Below, one piece after another: positions 49,965-58,884 of a DNA stretch of 64,000 nucleotides. Location of the stretch: the NCBI GenBank assembly GCA_002436185.1, contig DJKX01000049.1, positions 8,616 to 72,615 on the forward strand, in the 5' to 3' direction. How positions within the stretch are numbered: position 1 is the stretch's first letter; each line of letters begins with the position of its first letter. A program made the translations under genes and the position numbers. The notes under the pieces were generated by a model. It made no database searches and was not told the origin of the DNA. It saw nothing but the letters and a program-made list of their open reading frames with translations. The DNA is from Fidelibacterota bacterium UBA6531 (lineage in GTDB: Bacteria; Fidelibacterota; Marinisomatia; Marinisomatales; TCS55).

Positions 49965-52286
49965 ATGAAATCACCTACTGAATTAAAACAATATTTCTCC
50001 CATTGGGAAGTCACCAAAGACCTTATTGATCAATGCATAGATATTATGCTGAACCTGAGCCAGAGCGGGCACCCCGGCGGCTCTCGTTCCAAGGTACACG
50101 GCATGGTTGCCACATTACTGTCTGGCGCTATGCGTTGGGATATCCGTGAAGCAGGTAAACGCTTTGCAGATCGCTATATACTGGTGGCCGGTCATGCAAA
50201 CCCGGTTGTTTATGCAACTCTTGCTGTGTTGAATGAGGCTATGCGCATTAAGTATAATCAAACAGGTGATAAAAAATATCAGCATTTTAAGGGCGAAAAG
50301 TACCAACTTGTTTGGGAAGACCTGTTTACACTGCGCCGTAACGGCGGTTTGCCGGGTCATGCAGAGATGGAAGGCAAAACACTCTTTTTTAAATTTAATA
50401 CGGGCCCCAGCGGACACGGCTCGCCTGCAGCAGCAGGAGAAGCATTGGCATTAAAGTTGGCAAAAGCACCGGAAGTAAAGGTATTTGCTTTTGAAGGAGA
50501 AGGTGGTTTTACCGCTGGCGCTACCCACGAAACGATCAATTCAGCCTGGGGATTGGGATTAGGCAATTTGGTGTATTTTCTGGATTGGAATGATTTTGGA
50601 ATTGATGCGAGACCATTTAGCTCTATTATGTACGGTACACCGGAAGATTGGTTTGGCTCCCACGGCTGGCACGTGGAAGGTACCATGGATGGAGAAGATT
50701 GGGAATCGCTAACAAAAGCCTATTATAAATTGCTTGTGGAAAATGCCAAACCCGATCAGCCTAAGGTGCTCTATGTCAGAATGCGCAAAGGACGGGGCTA
50801 TCATAAATTTGATCACACAAGCCACGGTGCTGCTCATAAACAAAATTCGAAATTGTTCTGGAAAACTAAAAGCGAATTTGCTGAAAAGTATAATATAGAA
50901 TTTGATCAATTTGGTGAAGCAGCATCCGAAACCTGGGATGAGCAAGTAAAGCAAGCTAAAGCACTTTTTCACACAGTCTTTTCTGTCATGGAAAATAACC
51001 AGGAATTGATAGACTATTTGACAGATACGTTAGTTGAAATTGGAAACTCGGTACCCAAAGAAATCGATAATTGCCATATGAGTGCAAAAAATCCAACCAC
51101 AGATAAATCTATGTTTAATATAAATACTTTACCGGATGGTCTTTTTGTTCAGCCTGGTGAGAAAGCGCCAAACCGAGTGGGCTTTTCTAAATATGCCAGT
51201 TACATTAATACGATTGCTGAAAAAGAATATGGCCGGCCGTTAGTGATTGCCATGAGCGCTGACTTGGCTGATTCAACAAACATTTCCGGGTTTGCTAAAG
51301 AATGGGATGGGGACGGGAATCATGGTTTTTATAATAAGGATACGAATACGGACAGTCCTTTGATGCCCCAAGGAATTACAGAATTTGCTAACGCCGGCAT
51401 GATGGCAGGACTGGCAACGGTTAATTTCAGTCCAGATGTATACAAAAACTTCAATGGTTTTTATGGAGCTATGAGCACCTATGGTTCTTTCAGCTATTTG
51501 AAATATGGTCCTTTAAGACTATTCAGCCAGATTGCACAGGATTCAGACTTTAAAGTAGGAAAACTTATTTGGGTCGTTGGGCATTCTGGGCCGGAAACAG
51601 CAGAAGACAGCCGCACGCACTTCGGTATTTTTTCTCCGGGGGTAACCCAACTTTTTCCCGATGGACACATAGTGAACATTCATCCTTGGGAACACAATGA
51701 AGTCGCCCCGTCTTTGGCAGCGGCATTTAATACGGATATACCAATTATAGGTTTGCATTTGACCCGCCCTGCTATAACAATTCCCGATCGTAAAGCGTTA
51801 GGGATGGCATCGCACATGGATGCGGCAAAAGGCGCTTATATAATTAAGGATTATGATAAAGACAAAGAAAAGGAAGGAGTTATCATCGTTCGCGGAACCA
51901 GCTCCACAAATTCTATTGTAGAATTGCTGCCGAGAATCAAAGAAGAAGGGCTCAATGTTAAAATCGTTGCGGCAATATCTTGGGAACTATTCCAAAGACA
52001 AAGTGCAGAATACCGCAACAGCATCATTGCTCCAGTAGAATGGCACGATACTATGGTCATAACCAATGGCGCAAGACAATTAATGCAAAAATGGATGGCC
52101 AATCAAGAGGTTGAAAAGTATTCACTATCATCCGATTGGGATAATCGCTGGAGAACAGGTGGATCGGTGGACGAAATTGTGGACGAAGCACATTTGTCAC
52201 CCCGGTGGATATGGGAAGGAATTACCAAATTTGCTACTGATCGTAAAGATCGGCTGGATGCAATTCGTGGAGAAATTCCTGCATAG
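49965..52286 (+). CDS. Transketolase-like thiamine diphosphate enzyme
   Basis: A 773-residue single-chain TPP enzyme. SQSGHPGGSRSKVHGMVATL and the substrate/cofactor block NTGPSGHGSPAAAGEALALK fit transketolases. The cofactor motif reads FEGEGGFTAGATHETINS ... FLDWN, with GEG where most have GDG. The second domain has LVIAMSADLADSTNISGFAK and GITEFANAGMMAGLATVNFS (catalytic Glu of the pyrimidine domain), then GPETAEDSRTHFGIFSPGV. It is about 100 residues longer than typical transketolase (about 660). It should transfer two-carbon ketol units in the pentose phosphate pathway, but a different donor is possible. No ribosome-binding site is clear before the ATG. Confidence 0.8.
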   Translation: MKSPTELKQYFSHWEVTKDLIDQCIDIMLNLSQSGHPGGSRSKVHGMVATLLSGAMRWDIREAGKRFADRYILVAGHANPVVYATLAVLNEAMRIKYNQTGDKKYQHFKGEKYQLVWEDLFTLRRNGGLPGHAEMEGKTLFFKFNTGPSGHGSPAAAGEALALKLAKAPEVKVFAFEGEGGFTAGATHETINSAWGLGLGNLVYFLDWNDFGIDARPFSSIMYGTPEDWFGSHGWHVEGTMDGEDWESLTKAYYKLLVENAKPDQPKVLYVRMRKGRGYHKFDHTSHGAAHKQNSKLFWKTKSEFAEKYNIEFDQFGEAASETWDEQVKQAKALFHTVFSVMENNQELIDYLTDTLVEIGNSVPKEIDNCHMSAKNPTTDKSMFNINTLPDGLFVQPGEKAPNRVGFSKYASYINTIAEKEYGRPLVIAMSADLADSTNISGFAKEWDGDGNHGFYNKDTNTDSPLMPQGITEFANAGMMAGLATVNFSPDVYKNFNGFYGAMSTYGSFSYLKYGPLRLFSQIAQDSDFKVGKLIWVVGHSGPETAEDSRTHFGIFSPGVTQLFPDGHIVNIHPWEHNEVAPSLAAAFNTDIPIIGLHLTRPAITIPDRKALGMASHMDAAKGAYIIKDYDKDKEKEGVIIVRGTSSTNSIVELLPRIKEEGLNVKIVAAISWELFQRQSAEYRNSIIAPVEWHDTMVITNGARQLMQKWMANQEVEKYSLSSDWDNRWRTGGSVDEIVDEAHLSPRWIWEGITKFATDRKDRLDAIRGEIPA

Positions 52287-52370
52287 GACTCAAAAATTTG
52301 ACGACCCCCCTTCGTTTTTGTACCTTCCGTGGCTCAAATAGCATGATTTACAATCAATACCCTGCGTTTT

Positions 52371-53399
52371 ATGACTGAAATTCACATAACAGACCCCACA
52401 CCCCTTGAAGAAGACATTATTGTTGAAAAGTCTTTACGCCCAGAAAAGTTCGATGAATTTATCGGTCAGCGGGAAATTGTAGATAATTTGAAGCTGTATA
52501 TCGAAGCGGCCAATAAGCGCAAGGAATCTCTGGATCATGTACTTTTGTTTGGGCCGCCGGGGCTTGGTAAAACAACACTGGCAAATATTATTTCCAAAGA
52601 ATTGAGCGTTAGTTTAAAACAATCTTCCGGACCGGTATTAGAACGCGCAGGTGATTTAGCTGGCGTATTGACAAATCTCATGGGAAGGGATGTTTTTTTT
52701 ATTGATGAAATCCACCGGTTGAATTCAGTAGTGGAGGAATATTTATACTCCGCCATGGAAGATTACCGCATAGAAATTATGATCGACAAAGGCCCCAGCG
52801 CACGCAGCGTGCAGCTGAATGTGGAACCCTTTACATTAATTGGGGCGACAACACGATTGGGAAATCTCACATCCCCATTGCGGGATCGTTTTGGTGTTGT
52901 GCTACGCGTGGATTTTTATAATGCCGAAGACCTGTTTCATATTATCAAACGTTCTGCACAAATCCTTGAAGTGGATATTGATGAAGGTGGCGCCAAGGAA
53001 TTGGCACGTCGCAGCCGGGGGACACCGCGTATTGCAAATCGTATTTTACGTCGAGCAAGGGATTATGCAGAAGTGAAAGCCAATGGTAAAATTGATACAA
53101 CCGTCGCCAAGGAAGCGCTGGACAGAATGGGAATTGATGTTCATGGTTTAGATGATATGGACCGCCGCATTCTGATAGCACTTATTGATCAATTTAAAGG
53201 TGGTCCCGTAGGTGTCGGTTCTCTGTCTGTTGCAGTAAGCGAAGATGCATATACGATAGAAGACGTCTATGAACCTTATTTAATTAAAGAAGGGTTTATT
53301 CAGCGAACATCAAGAGGTCGTATTGCCCAAGAAAAAGCATTTAAACTTTTAAACAGAACATTTAATACAAAAATACAACAGAGGTTATTTAATGATTAA
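52371..53399 (+). CDS. ruvB: Holliday junction branch-migration helicase subunit RuvB
   Basis: A 342-residue AAA+ motor. Family start LRPEKFDEFIGQREIVDNLK; Walker A GPPGLGKTTLA (about 61-71); Walker B DVFFIDEIHRL; sensor TLIGATTRLGNLTSPLRDRF; the arginine-finger region is included. C-terminal winged helix ends YEPYLIKEGFIQRTSRGR. It overlaps queA by eight bases, an old and common gene order. Confidence 0.98.
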   Translation: MTEIHITDPTPLEEDIIVEKSLRPEKFDEFIGQREIVDNLKLYIEAANKRKESLDHVLLFGPPGLGKTTLANIISKELSVSLKQSSGPVLERAGDLAGVLTNLMGRDVFFIDEIHRLNSVVEEYLYSAMEDYRIEIMIDKGPSARSVQLNVEPFTLIGATTRLGNLTSPLRDRFGVVLRVDFYNAEDLFHIIKRSAQILEVDIDEGGAKELARRSRGTPRIANRILRRARDYAEVKANGKIDTTVAKEALDRMGIDVHGLDDMDRRILIALIDQFKGGPVGVGSLSVAVSEDAYTIEDVYEPYLIKEGFIQRTSRGRIAQEKAFKLLNRTFNTKIQQRLFND

Positions 53400-54444
53400 T
53401 AAAAAGAAAAAGTATAAACTGGCAGATTTTGATTATCCTTTACCGGAAAAATATATTGCCCAATACCCTGCAAAACGTCGGGACTTGTCCAAAATGATGC
53501 TTGTGGATAAAAATACAGGTGATATAGAACATAAAACATTTTCAAATATGGTTGAGAATTTTCGTAAAAATGACTTAATTATTATGAACAATACAAAAGT
53601 GTTTCCAGCGCGGCTCTATGCAAGCAAAGATAAGACAGAGGCTACCGTAGAAGTGTTTCTTCTGCGGGAACTGGAAAATGAGTTGTGGGAAGTCATGGTT
53701 CGTCCAGCGCGGAAAGTGCGCATTGGCAATAAACTTATGTTTGCTAAAAATGTATTTTGCGATGTTATAGACAATACAATTTCCGGAGGACGTGTGGTGC
53801 GCTTTGAATATACAGGTAAAAATTTCTACGATATTATTGACCGTATCGGGACATCACCTTTACCTCCCTATATTAAACGACCCGCCGAAGCAAAAGACAA
53901 GATACGATTTCAAACAGTTTATGCCGAAGAAAGAGGAGCTGTTGCAGCGCCCACTGCCGGGCTTCATTTTACCAAAGGGGTGATGAAACGCCTGCAGGAC
54001 AAAGGTGTTAAAATTGCTTACACAACGCTGCATATTGGATTAGGAACATTTCGTCCGGTTCAAGTAGAAGACCTGAACCGCCATCAAATGGATTCAGAAT
54101 ATTTTGAAGTATCCCCCAAAACTGCCTTGGCAATCAATGAAACCAAGAAAAAGCGGCGAAAGGTGTATGCTGTGGGAACATCCACGGTAAGGGCGTTGGA
54201 AACGGTAGCAGTATCCGGATTTCAGGTATCTCCGAAAAGGGGTTGGACAGACAAGTTTATTTATCCACCGTATAACTTTAAAATGGTGGACGGGATCATT
54301 ACCAATTTTCACCAGCCGAAAAGCACATTACTCATGATGATATCAGCCTTTTCTGAAAGGGATATCATTATGAAAGCTTACCGGGAAGCCAAAAAAAATG
54401 ATTACCGCTTCCTAAGCTACGGCGATGCAATGTTCTTAAAATAA
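53392..54444 (+). CDS. queA: S-adenosylmethionine:tRNA ribosyltransferase-isomerase
   Basis: A 350-residue enzyme of queuosine synthesis that transfers and isomerises the ribosyl group of SAM onto preQ1 in tRNA. Motifs: YPLPEKYIAQYPAKRRDLSK, MNNTKVFPARLYASKD, AAPTAGLHFTKGVMKRL, YTTLHIGLGTFRPVQVED and TNFHQPKSTLLMMISAFS. Length normal. Overlaps ruvB and touches ispD. Confidence 0.97.
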   Translation: MINKKKKYKLADFDYPLPEKYIAQYPAKRRDLSKMMLVDKNTGDIEHKTFSNMVENFRKNDLIIMNNTKVFPARLYASKDKTEATVEVFLLRELENELWEVMVRPARKVRIGNKLMFAKNVFCDVIDNTISGGRVVRFEYTGKNFYDIIDRIGTSPLPPYIKRPAEAKDKIRFQTVYAEERGAVAAPTAGLHFTKGVMKRLQDKGVKIAYTTLHIGLGTFRPVQVEDLNRHQMDSEYFEVSPKTALAINETKKKRRKVYAVGTSTVRALETVAVSGFQVSPKRGWTDKFIYPPYNFKMVDGIITNFHQPKSTLLMMISAFSERDIIMKAYREAKKNDYRFLSYGDAMFLK

Positions 54445-55121
54445 TGTCGTCTCCATTGAAAGCAGGTGCTGTTATTGCCGCCGCCGGAATGGGGAACCGT
54501 TTTGGTGAAAAAAAACAGTTCAAACTGTTAAGCCGACGACCACTCCTCTTTCATACTTTAACCCCATTTCTGGAATGTGATGATATTTCTGAAATAGTTG
54601 TGGTGGTTCCGGAAGAAGACTTGGACAATACATCACGTGAATTGGCTTCGTTTTCATCAGCAAAACCAGTAAAAACTGTGACTGGAGGAGCACGTCGCCA
54701 AGATTCTGTTTTGAATGGCTGTGAAACATTATCAAAAGAAGTAAAAATTGTTGCTGTCCATGATGCAGCAAGACCTTTCGTAACCAATAAACTTATTTCT
54801 GCAACAATTAAAGGGTGTAGCGAAGCAGATGGTTGTATTGCGGCCATGCCATCTCAAGACACGGTGAAGCAAGTAAGTGGTGATCACATTCAAAAAACAT
54901 TAGACCGCAATTCAATTTGGATGGCTCAAACGCCCCAATCATTTCACAGGGATATTTTGATTGAAGCGCTCCAAGAGGAAATGAAAGCGACCGATGAAGC
55001 ATCCATGGTAGAAGCGGTTGGTGGTACAGTAGCCGTAACTGAAGGATTTGCCAGGAATTTTAAAATCACCACGAGAGAGGACTGGCAACTAGCGGAAAGG
55101 TTAGTATTTAATCATGGTTAA
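54444..55121 (+). CDS. ispD: 2-C-methyl-D-erythritol 4-phosphate cytidylyltransferase
   Basis: A 225-residue nucleotidyltransferase of the MEP isoprenoid pathway. AVIAAAGMGNRFGEKKQFK is the CTP-binding glycine-rich start; VTGGARRQDSVLNG and VHDAARPFVTNKLI are diagnostic; TPQSFHRDIL and TDEASMVEAVGGTVAVTEG complete the active site. Overlaps ispF by eight bases. Confidence 0.97.
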   Translation: MSSPLKAGAVIAAAGMGNRFGEKKQFKLLSRRPLLFHTLTPFLECDDISEIVVVVPEEDLDNTSRELASFSSAKPVKTVTGGARRQDSVLNGCETLSKEVKIVAVHDAARPFVTNKLISATIKGCSEADGCIAAMPSQDTVKQVSGDHIQKTLDRNSIWMAQTPQSFHRDILIEALQEEMKATDEASMVEAVGGTVAVTEGFARNFKITTREDWQLAERLVFNHG

Positions 55122-55587
55122 AACAGGAATAGGCTACGACGTTCATCCTCTGGCGGAAGGTGAAGCTCTCATTATTGGCGGTGTAAAAATTGATAGTTCA
55201 GTTGGTTCGGTGGGTCATTCTGACGGCGATGTACTCCTCCATGCGATTGTAGATGCATTATTGGGCGCAGCTAATTTGGGAGATATTGGTCAGCATTTCC
55301 CCAGTTCCGATAAGCGCTGGAAAGGAAAAGAAAGCATTCATTTCTTGGAACACACCATTAATCTAGTAAGGGAAAACGGTTTTGAAATTGACCATATTGA
55401 CAGCACAATTATTTTGGAAGAACCGAAGCTGGTTAACATCATTCCGGAAATGGTATATAAAATATCTTATTCCCTTCAAATAGATGAAGCATCTGTGTCT
55501 ATTAAAGCTACTACCACGGATAAAATGGGTTTTATCGGCCGCGGAGAAGGTGTGGGAGCAGTGACTGTGGTCACCATATCGAAATAA
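55114..55587 (+). CDS. ispF: 2-C-methyl-D-erythritol 2,4-cyclodiphosphate synthase
   Basis: A 157-residue trimeric enzyme. Metal-binding GYDVHPLAEGEALIIGGVKI and GHSDGDVLLHAIVDALLGAA; LGDIGQHFPSSDKRWK; C-terminal SIKATTTDKMGFIGRGEGVG. Closes the cyclodiphosphate ring. Overlap with ispD shows translational coupling; in many other bacteria the two are fused. Confidence 0.97.
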   Translation: MVKTGIGYDVHPLAEGEALIIGGVKIDSSVGSVGHSDGDVLLHAIVDALLGAANLGDIGQHFPSSDKRWKGKESIHFLEHTINLVRENGFEIDHIDSTIILEEPKLVNIIPEMVYKISYSLQIDEASVSIKATTTDKMGFIGRGEGVGAVTVVTISK

Positions 55588-55658
55588 TGATAATCTATAA
55601 TTTTATCCCTTTACATTTCTCCTGTTGCAGGGAAAGAAGAGAAAATTTAAGCAGATTG

Positions 55659-55696
55659 TTCTCCCCTATCATAGGGGAGAAGTAAAAAGGGGTTTT
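55659..55696. repeat. Dispersed palindromic repeat, copy 2
   Basis: Perfect 11-bp arms TTCTCCCCTAT (55659-55669) and ATAGGGGAGAA (55671-55681) around a single C, then GTAAAAAGGGGTTTTATAAT. It shares the palindrome core and the 3' extension with 35674-35708. It sits between ispF and ispE, ending just before the ispE TTG start. Confidence 0.7.
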
Positions 55697-55700
55697 ATAA

Positions 55701-56546
55701 TTGAGTTTCAATTCGTTGAAATCACACGCAAAAGTGAATATTGGCCTGCAGGTGTTGAATAAACGTCCCGATAGTTATCACAATCTCAACACCATTTTTC
55801 AGGAATTGGATTTCCATGATATTATCACTTTGGAAAAAATAGATTCTGGATGTGAATTAACGTCAAACGACAAGAATTTTCCTTTAGATTCCACCAACAC
55901 GTGCGCAATGGCCTATGCTGCGATTTTTGAGCAATTCCCTAATTTGGGCGGAATTAAGGTACATGTTGAAAAAATTATTCCCCAAGGTGCTGGATTAGGA
56001 GGAGGTTCCAGTAACGGGGCAACAGTATTAAAAGGCATTAATGAGTTATATGAATTAGGTTTGTCTGTTGCTGATTTACAAAACATCGGAAAAGGATTAG
56101 GGGCAGATGTACCTTTTTTCATTCGCGGGGGAATACAACTTGGCGAAGGAATCGGTGAAAATTTATCGCCCATAAATGTAAAATTGAATTTTTCGTTTTT
56201 ACTGGTTATCCCTACGGTTTTTATCTCCACAGAATGGGCGTATGATGAATTGAAAAAAGTTTTGGAGGACAGTGTTGAAAAAGCTAACTTTGCCGACTTA
56301 TTCAGAAGGGATATAATTCCTTTTGAGCTTTTTCAGAATGAATTTGAACGGATTGTGATTCCAGCACATCCAGAAATTGGTGAAATAAAGGATGCTCTGA
56401 TAGATAACGGAGCTCAATATGCCAGTTTGTCGGGAAGTGGTTCGACTGTGTTCGGAATGTTTGACGAAGACACTGCAGCAAAAGCAGCCGAGTCTGTTTT
56501 ATCGTCCGACTACCGAACCATCTTAACTCATCCCGTGCACAGCTGA
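55701..56546 (+). CDS. ispE: 4-diphosphocytidyl-2-C-methyl-D-erythritol kinase
   Basis: A 281-residue GHMP kinase of the MEP pathway. N-terminal SHAKVNIGLQVLNKRPDSYH with YHNLNTIFQ; ATP loop PQGAGLGGGSSNGATVLKGI; GADVPFFIRGG; C-terminal SLSGSGSTVFGMF. Start TTG at 55701 keeps the Ala-Lys-Val-Asn motif at the usual distance; AGGGG at 55688-55692 lies upstream within the repeat element, so the repeat may supply its ribosome-binding site. Confidence 0.95.
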   Translation: MSFNSLKSHAKVNIGLQVLNKRPDSYHNLNTIFQELDFHDIITLEKIDSGCELTSNDKNFPLDSTNTCAMAYAAIFEQFPNLGGIKVHVEKIIPQGAGLGGGSSNGATVLKGINELYELGLSVADLQNIGKGLGADVPFFIRGGIQLGEGIGENLSPINVKLNFSFLLVIPTVFISTEWAYDELKKVLEDSVEKANFADLFRRDIIPFELFQNEFERIVIPAHPEIGEIKDALIDNGAQYASLSGSGSTVFGMFDEDTAAKAAESVLSSDYRTILTHPVHS

Positions 56547-56568
56547 AATTAAATCCAAACTAACCCTT

Positions 56569-56639
56569 TGGGGCGTCGTCTAAGGGTAGGACACCTGGTT
56601 TTGGTCCAGGCAGTTGGGGTTCGAATCCCTGCGCCCCAG
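56569..56639 (+). tRNA. tRNA-Gln (anticodon UUG)
   Basis: Complete cloverleaf: acceptor TGGGGCG with CGCCCCA, D arm GTCTAAGGGTAGGAC, anticodon stem around loop TTTTGGT with anticodon TTG, T arm GGGGTTCGAATCCC. Discriminator base is G. The 3' CCA is not encoded (GCAAAA follows), so CCA addition is needed. It lies between ispE and prs. Confidence 0.97.
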
Positions 56640-56651
56640 CAAAAAAATATT

Positions 56652-57599
56652 ATGAGTAAAGATACCTTAAAATTATTTACCGGTCGAAGCAATCCCCGCC
56701 TTGGGGAGCAAATTGCGGAATACCTGAGTGTTCCATTAGGTCAATTATCCATTAAGGATTTTGCCGATGGAGAGATTTGGATCAAGTTTGAGGAAAATAT
56801 CCGAAACAAGGATGTGTTTGTTATTCAGAGCACTAATGGTCCGGCAAAGAATATTCTGGAACTTGTCCTTATTTTAGATGCGGCTGTCCGGGCTTCAGCT
56901 AAAAGTGTTACAGCCGTGATACCCTATTTTGGATATGCTAGGCAGGATAGGAAAGATACGCCACGAGTACCTATTTCTGCACGAGTTATGGTAGACATGT
57001 TTACAGCAGCCGGCACGGATCGAATTGTCACAATGGATTTGCACTCAACCCAGATCCAGGGGTTTGCGAATATTCCGTTTGATCATCTTTATAGCCGTAT
57101 GGTCTTGATGGATAAGATCAAAGCATTGGGTTTGGATCCTGAAAATTCCGTTGTTCTTTCTCCTGATGTAGGTTCAGCTCGTATGAGTCAAGCTTATGCA
57201 AAACGGCTGGGCATGCATTTTGCTTTAATTGATAAACGGCGTTATGCACCGAACCAAGCAAAAGTCATGCATTTAATTGGTGAACTTAAAGGGAAAGATG
57301 TATTAATTATTGATGATATGATTGATACAGCAGGGACGACAGTAAATGCTGCTGATGCTGCCCAGGAAAATGGTGCAAATTCAGTTACAGCTGTTGCAAC
57401 ACACGCTCTTTTATCAGGATCGGCAATAGACAGGATAAAATCTTCAGCAATCAGTCAGTTGATTGTAACAGATACAGTCAAGATACCAGAAGAAAAATTA
57501 TTTAATAAAATGAAAATAGTAACAGTTTCCAACATTTTTGCTGAAGCGATTAATCGTATTCATGAAGGTGAATCTGTGAGCTCACTGTTCGAATTTTAA
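56652..57599 (+). CDS. prs: Ribose-phosphate pyrophosphokinase
   Basis: A 315-residue enzyme that makes PRPP from ribose 5-phosphate and ATP. Start at 56652 (MSKDTLKLFTGRSNPRLG); upstream in-frame codons belong to the tRNA. Motifs: FADGEIWIKFEENIRNKDVF, PYFGYARQDRKDTPRVPISA, TMDLHSTQIQGF, and the PRPP loop IIDDMIDTAGTTV. Length and motifs fit class I enzymes. Same order prs-rplY-pth as in many bacteria. Confidence 0.97.
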   Translation: MSKDTLKLFTGRSNPRLGEQIAEYLSVPLGQLSIKDFADGEIWIKFEENIRNKDVFVIQSTNGPAKNILELVLILDAAVRASAKSVTAVIPYFGYARQDRKDTPRVPISARVMVDMFTAAGTDRIVTMDLHSTQIQGFANIPFDHLYSRMVLMDKIKALGLDPENSVVLSPDVGSARMSQAYAKRLGMHFALIDKRRYAPNQAKVMHLIGELKGKDVLIIDDMIDTAGTTVNAADAAQENGANSVTAVATHALLSGSAIDRIKSSAISQLIVTDTVKIPEEKLFNKMKIVTVSNIFAEAINRIHEGESVSSLFEF

Positions 57600-57611
57600 G
57601 CGGAGAAAACA

Positions 57612-58310
57612 ATGGCAGATTATTATCAGTTAGCTGTAGAAAAAAGGGAACAGACCGGAATAAGCGCTACAAAATCATTACGCAAAAACGGCAAAATTCC
57701 AGCAAACTATTATTACAAGGGAGAAGCCAACATCAATTTGATTCTTGATTCCAAAGAACTCTTTCATGCCCTGAATTCAGGAAACCGAGTATTTGAGGTA
57801 GAATTTGACGGCAACACCCAATATGTAATGATTAAAGAAATGCAGTATCATCCGGTAACAGAAAACGTTTTACACGTGGACCTTATGCGCGTTCGTAGAG
57901 ATGTGAAAATGACAATTTCTGTACCTATTCACTTAGAAGGAGAGGCTGTCGGCGTTAATGAAGGCGGTGTCCTTTCTCAAATCCTTACAAGTGTCGAAGT
58001 TGAATGTTTGCCAACGGACGTCCCGGAATTTATTTCTGTCGATGTGACTGAATTGGGAATGAATAGCAGTCTGACAATTGCGGATATTGTTGTAACAGGT
58101 GAATTCACAATTTTGGCGGATGAAGATCAAGCCATTGCTGCTATAGCACCTCCAAAAGAAGAGGAAGAACCTGTTGTTGAAGAACTCGAAGAAGGTGAAG
58201 AGGGTGAAGAAGGAGAGGAAGGTGAAGAAGGAGCTGAAGGAGAAACAGCGGCAGAAGGTGGTGAAGAAAAAGCTGAAGGTAAAGATGCTGCTGAAGACGG
58301 CTCTAAATAA
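57612..58310 (+). CDS. rplY: Ribosomal protein bL25 (CTC form) with acidic C-terminal tail
   Basis: A 232-residue 5S rRNA-binding protein. N-terminal L25 domain (KREQTGISATKSLRKNGKIP; YVMIKEMQYHPVTENVLHVD) followed by the CTC/TL5 beta domain (ISVPIHLEGEAVGVNEGGVL; VDVTELGMNSSLTIADI). The last 50 residues are an acidic Gly-Glu-Glu repeat (EEGEEGEEGEEGAEGE) encoded by a GA-rich minisatellite at 58190-58245. GGAG lies nine bases before the ATG. Confidence 0.96.
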   Translation: MADYYQLAVEKREQTGISATKSLRKNGKIPANYYYKGEANINLILDSKELFHALNSGNRVFEVEFDGNTQYVMIKEMQYHPVTENVLHVDLMRVRRDVKMTISVPIHLEGEAVGVNEGGVLSQILTSVEVECLPTDVPEFISVDVTELGMNSSLTIADIVVTGEFTILADEDQAIAAIAPPKEEEEPVVEELEEGEEGEEGEEGEEGAEGETAAEGGEEKAEGKDAAEDGSK

Positions 58311-58312
58311 TT

Positions 58313-58864
58313 ATGAAAGCATTTATAGGCTTGGGGAATCCCGGGTCGGAATATGCCAACACCAAACACAATGCCGGATTTTGGGTTGTGGACGAATTGG
58401 CCAGACGCTGGTCCGTCGCGTTTCAACCGGGAAAAGGATCGTTTGTGTACGCTGAAGTACCTGAAAAGGATTCCCTTTTGGTTAAACCCACATCGGGTAT
58501 GAATACCAGCGGCGTTGCTGTAAAAATGGTCATTCAGAATTGGAATATTGATCTGGCTGATTTACATATTGTGTTGGATGATGTGGATTTACCGCTGGGT
58601 TCCATGCGGCTCAGACCTAAAGGCGGTGATGGCTGTCATCGTGGAATGGAATCTGTTATCTATCATCTAGGACATACGGGTTTCCCGAGATTACGTTTTG
58701 GTGTAGCAGCTTCTGACCACAAACGGCCAGCAGAAAAATATGTACTTAAACCATTTAAGAAAAATGATCAGCCGGAAGCTGACGACATGGTCCAGAATGT
58801 AGCCGATGCAGTTGCATCCGTTTTGAATCATGGATTGCAAAAAACGATGAATGATTTTAACTAA
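58313..58864 (+). CDS. pth: Peptidyl-tRNA hydrolase
   Basis: A 183-residue enzyme that frees tRNA from peptidyl-tRNA dropped by ribosomes. FIGLGNPGSEYANTKHNAGF contains the catalytic His; VKPTSGMNTSGVAVK supplies the Asn; HIVLDDVDLPLGSMRLRPKG supplies the Asp; GDGCHRGMESVIYHLGHTGF fits, though GGHKGL of the usual family reads GCHRGM. Two bases after rplY. Confidence 0.95.
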   Translation: MKAFIGLGNPGSEYANTKHNAGFWVVDELARRWSVAFQPGKGSFVYAEVPEKDSLLVKPTSGMNTSGVAVKMVIQNWNIDLADLHIVLDDVDLPLGSMRLRPKGGDGCHRGMESVIYHLGHTGFPRLRFGVAASDHKRPAEKYVLKPFKKNDQPEADDMVQNVADAVASVLNHGLQKTMNDFN

Positions 58865-58884
58865 TGAAAAAGGAAAAAACTTAA

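Noticed and set aside
56568..56651. N-terminal extension of prs reading through the tRNA-Gln gene
   Set aside because: The extra codons are the tRNA sequence itself; ATG at 56652 gives the normal prs start.
58190..58260. Short tandem repeats suggestive of a CRISPR or regulatory array
   Set aside because: They are in-frame Gly-Glu-Glu codons of the L25 tail without spacers.
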